A DNA stretch of 45,200 nucleotides, taken from positions 1-45,200 of the forward strand of contig NVSR01000114.1 in the NCBI GenBank assembly GCA_002401295.1, given 5' to 3'. A program made the translations under genes and the position numbers. Below are positions 44,626-45,200 of the stretch, in pieces. The number at the start of each line of letters is the position of its first letter. The stretch's first letter is position 1. Under the pieces are notes generated by a model, which saw nothing but the letters and a program-made list of their open reading frames with translations, was not told the origin of the DNA and made no database searches. The stretch comes from SAR324 cluster bacterium (GTDB lineage: Bacteria; SAR324; XYD2-FULL-50-16).

Positions 44626-44657
44626 AAAGTTGGAGCAAAATATTTTCAACAAAAACG

Positions 44658-44683
44658 CGTGGCAGGTTGATTGACTTGCCACG
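44658..44683 (-). terminator. Rho-independent terminator of the CheA-like gene
   Basis: CGTGGCAGGT (44658-44667) pairs with ACTTGCCACG (44674-44683) over ten positions with one G-U-type mismatch and a six-base loop. Read on the minus strand the hairpin is followed by CG and then TTTTT. It lies 43 bases after the CheA-like stop and also 33 bases after the converging PKS stop, where it may slow plus-strand transcripts too. Confidence 0.75.
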
Positions 44684-44725
44684 GGCAGTGAGTATTGTAT
44701 TGCTTGTGAATGCTAACCTCGTAGC

Positions 44726-45200
44726 CTAGCAAGCATTGGGAATAGTCAGGATGAAGCAGCTGCCCTCATCCAGTTTGGTTTGAATGTGGATATCTCCATT
44801 GAGCTTTTCCAATGCGACTTTCACCGCATCCATACCCACTCCCCGGCCTGAGACATCCGAAACTTCCTCTTTGGTGGAAAATCCGGGGGCAAAAATTAGC
44901 TTGATGATCTCTTCTTCGGAAGCGGAATTTGCCCATTCTTCCGTTATGATTTCTTTATCTAGGGCAATTTTTTTAATACGTTCCGCATCAATGCCACCGC
45001 CATCATCCTCTACTTCAATCACGATTTGCCCACTTTCGTGGTAGGCTCTCAGATAAATGTTACCTTGCCTGCTTTTCCCGTTGGTCTGCCTCAGGTCTGT
45101 GCTTTCAATGCCATGATCGATTGAGTTGCGGACCAAGTGAGTTAGCGGTGCCGTAAAGTTTTCCAGCAGAGTACGATCCAGCTTAATCTCACTGCCTTCC
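44726..45200 (-). CDS. CheA-like histidine kinase, C-terminal part lacking the CheW-like domain (runs off right edge)
   Basis: Only the last 157 residues are visible. They form the HATPase_c domain of the CheA type: N box HLVRNSIDHGIE, G1 DDGGGID, GFSTKEEVSDVSGRGVGMDAVK, and final strands GSCFILTIPNAC. The frame is open to the window edge. In classical CheA a CheW-like P5 domain follows directly; here the stop codon comes immediately after the ATPase domain. It therefore cannot join a normal receptor-CheW array through P5 and may be a chemotaxis-derived kinase for another output. The start and phosphotransfer domain lie outside the window. Confidence 0.85.
   Translation of the reverse strand, partial: EGSEIKLDRTLLENFTAPLTHLVRNSIDHGIESTDLRQTNGKSRQGNIYLRAYHESGQIVIEVEDDGGGIDAERIKKIALDKEIITEEWANSASEEEIIKLIFAPGFSTKEEVSDVSGRGVGMDAVKVALEKLNGDIHIQTKLDEGSCFILTIPNAC

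Noticed and set aside
1..45200. tRNA, rRNA, CRISPR, insertion sequence or prophage genes
   Set aside because: I saw no cloverleaf-like sequence, regularly spaced repeats, transposase or phage protein; a dedicated RNA search could still find small RNAs.

Overview
The window comes from a Gram-negative bacterium. It has lipid A synthesis (LpxC), several outer-membrane or secreted proteins, haem synthesis by the C5 route (HemL), a LexA SOS repressor and a FliL flagellar protein. Genes are tightly packed. Base composition is moderate, and several starts appear to be TTG. The gene mix (MoxR/Bat cluster, SiaABC-type partner switch, FAAL-type polyketide synthase, Memo protein) fits a deep-branching proteobacterium such as a deltaproteobacterium-like or SAR324-like lineage. 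That placement is inference; no rRNA gene is present. No tRNA, rRNA, CRISPR array, transposase or phage gene was seen.

Region 1 (1-12.2 kb, minus strand) reads leftwards as one long, closely spaced series. In transcription order it holds a MoxR AAA+ ATPase, a DUF58 protein, a BatD/DUF4381-like lipoprotein, a BatA-like von Willebrand A membrane protein, a receiver-histidine kinase hybrid, an exported pentapeptide-repeat protein, an unknown exported protein, a PorV/UPF0164-like outer-membrane protein, an RluA pseudouridine synthase, a large unknown repeat protein with a zinc-ribbon-like motif, and RecJ, which runs off the left edge.

Region 2 (12.3-23 kb) is mainly housekeeping. It holds lexA with a probable self-operator, a ferredoxin, an unknown membrane protein, a SPOR-like membrane protein, an AI-2E/PerM family transporter, argH, a TerB-like protein, lpxC, hemL and a porin-like protein. 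Three pairs of converging genes in the window overlap at their stop codons.

Region 3 (23.5-27.8 kb, plus strand) holds an unusual metallo-beta-lactamase-fold protein, a small secreted repeat protein, a Memo-family protein, a cyclic-nucleotide-binding protein, a small unknown protein and an orphan fliL.

Region 4 (27.8-30.8 kb, minus strand) encodes SiaA (PP2C phosphatase receptor), SiaC (DUF1987 phosphoprotein) and SiaB (kinase). This is a complete partner switch, but no diguanylate cyclase SiaD is visible.

Region 5 (31.2-44.6 kb, plus strand), divergent from Region 4, is the most distinctive part. It encodes an AMP-forming acyl-CoA synthetase, a stand-alone acyl carrier protein, a PlsC-like acyltransferase with a damaged first motif, a patatin-like lipase, and a 2880-residue megasynthase with domains FAAL-ACP-KS-AT-DH-(pseudo-KR linker)-ER-KR-ACP and no thioesterase. 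Together these look like a dedicated pathway that activates a fatty acid, extends it with full reduction, and moves it into or remodels a membrane lipid. A perfect 13-bp inverted repeat stands just upstream of the ACP gene.

The right edge holds the C-terminal part of a CheA-like kinase (minus strand) that stops right after its ATPase domain, with a strong terminator hairpin behind it.
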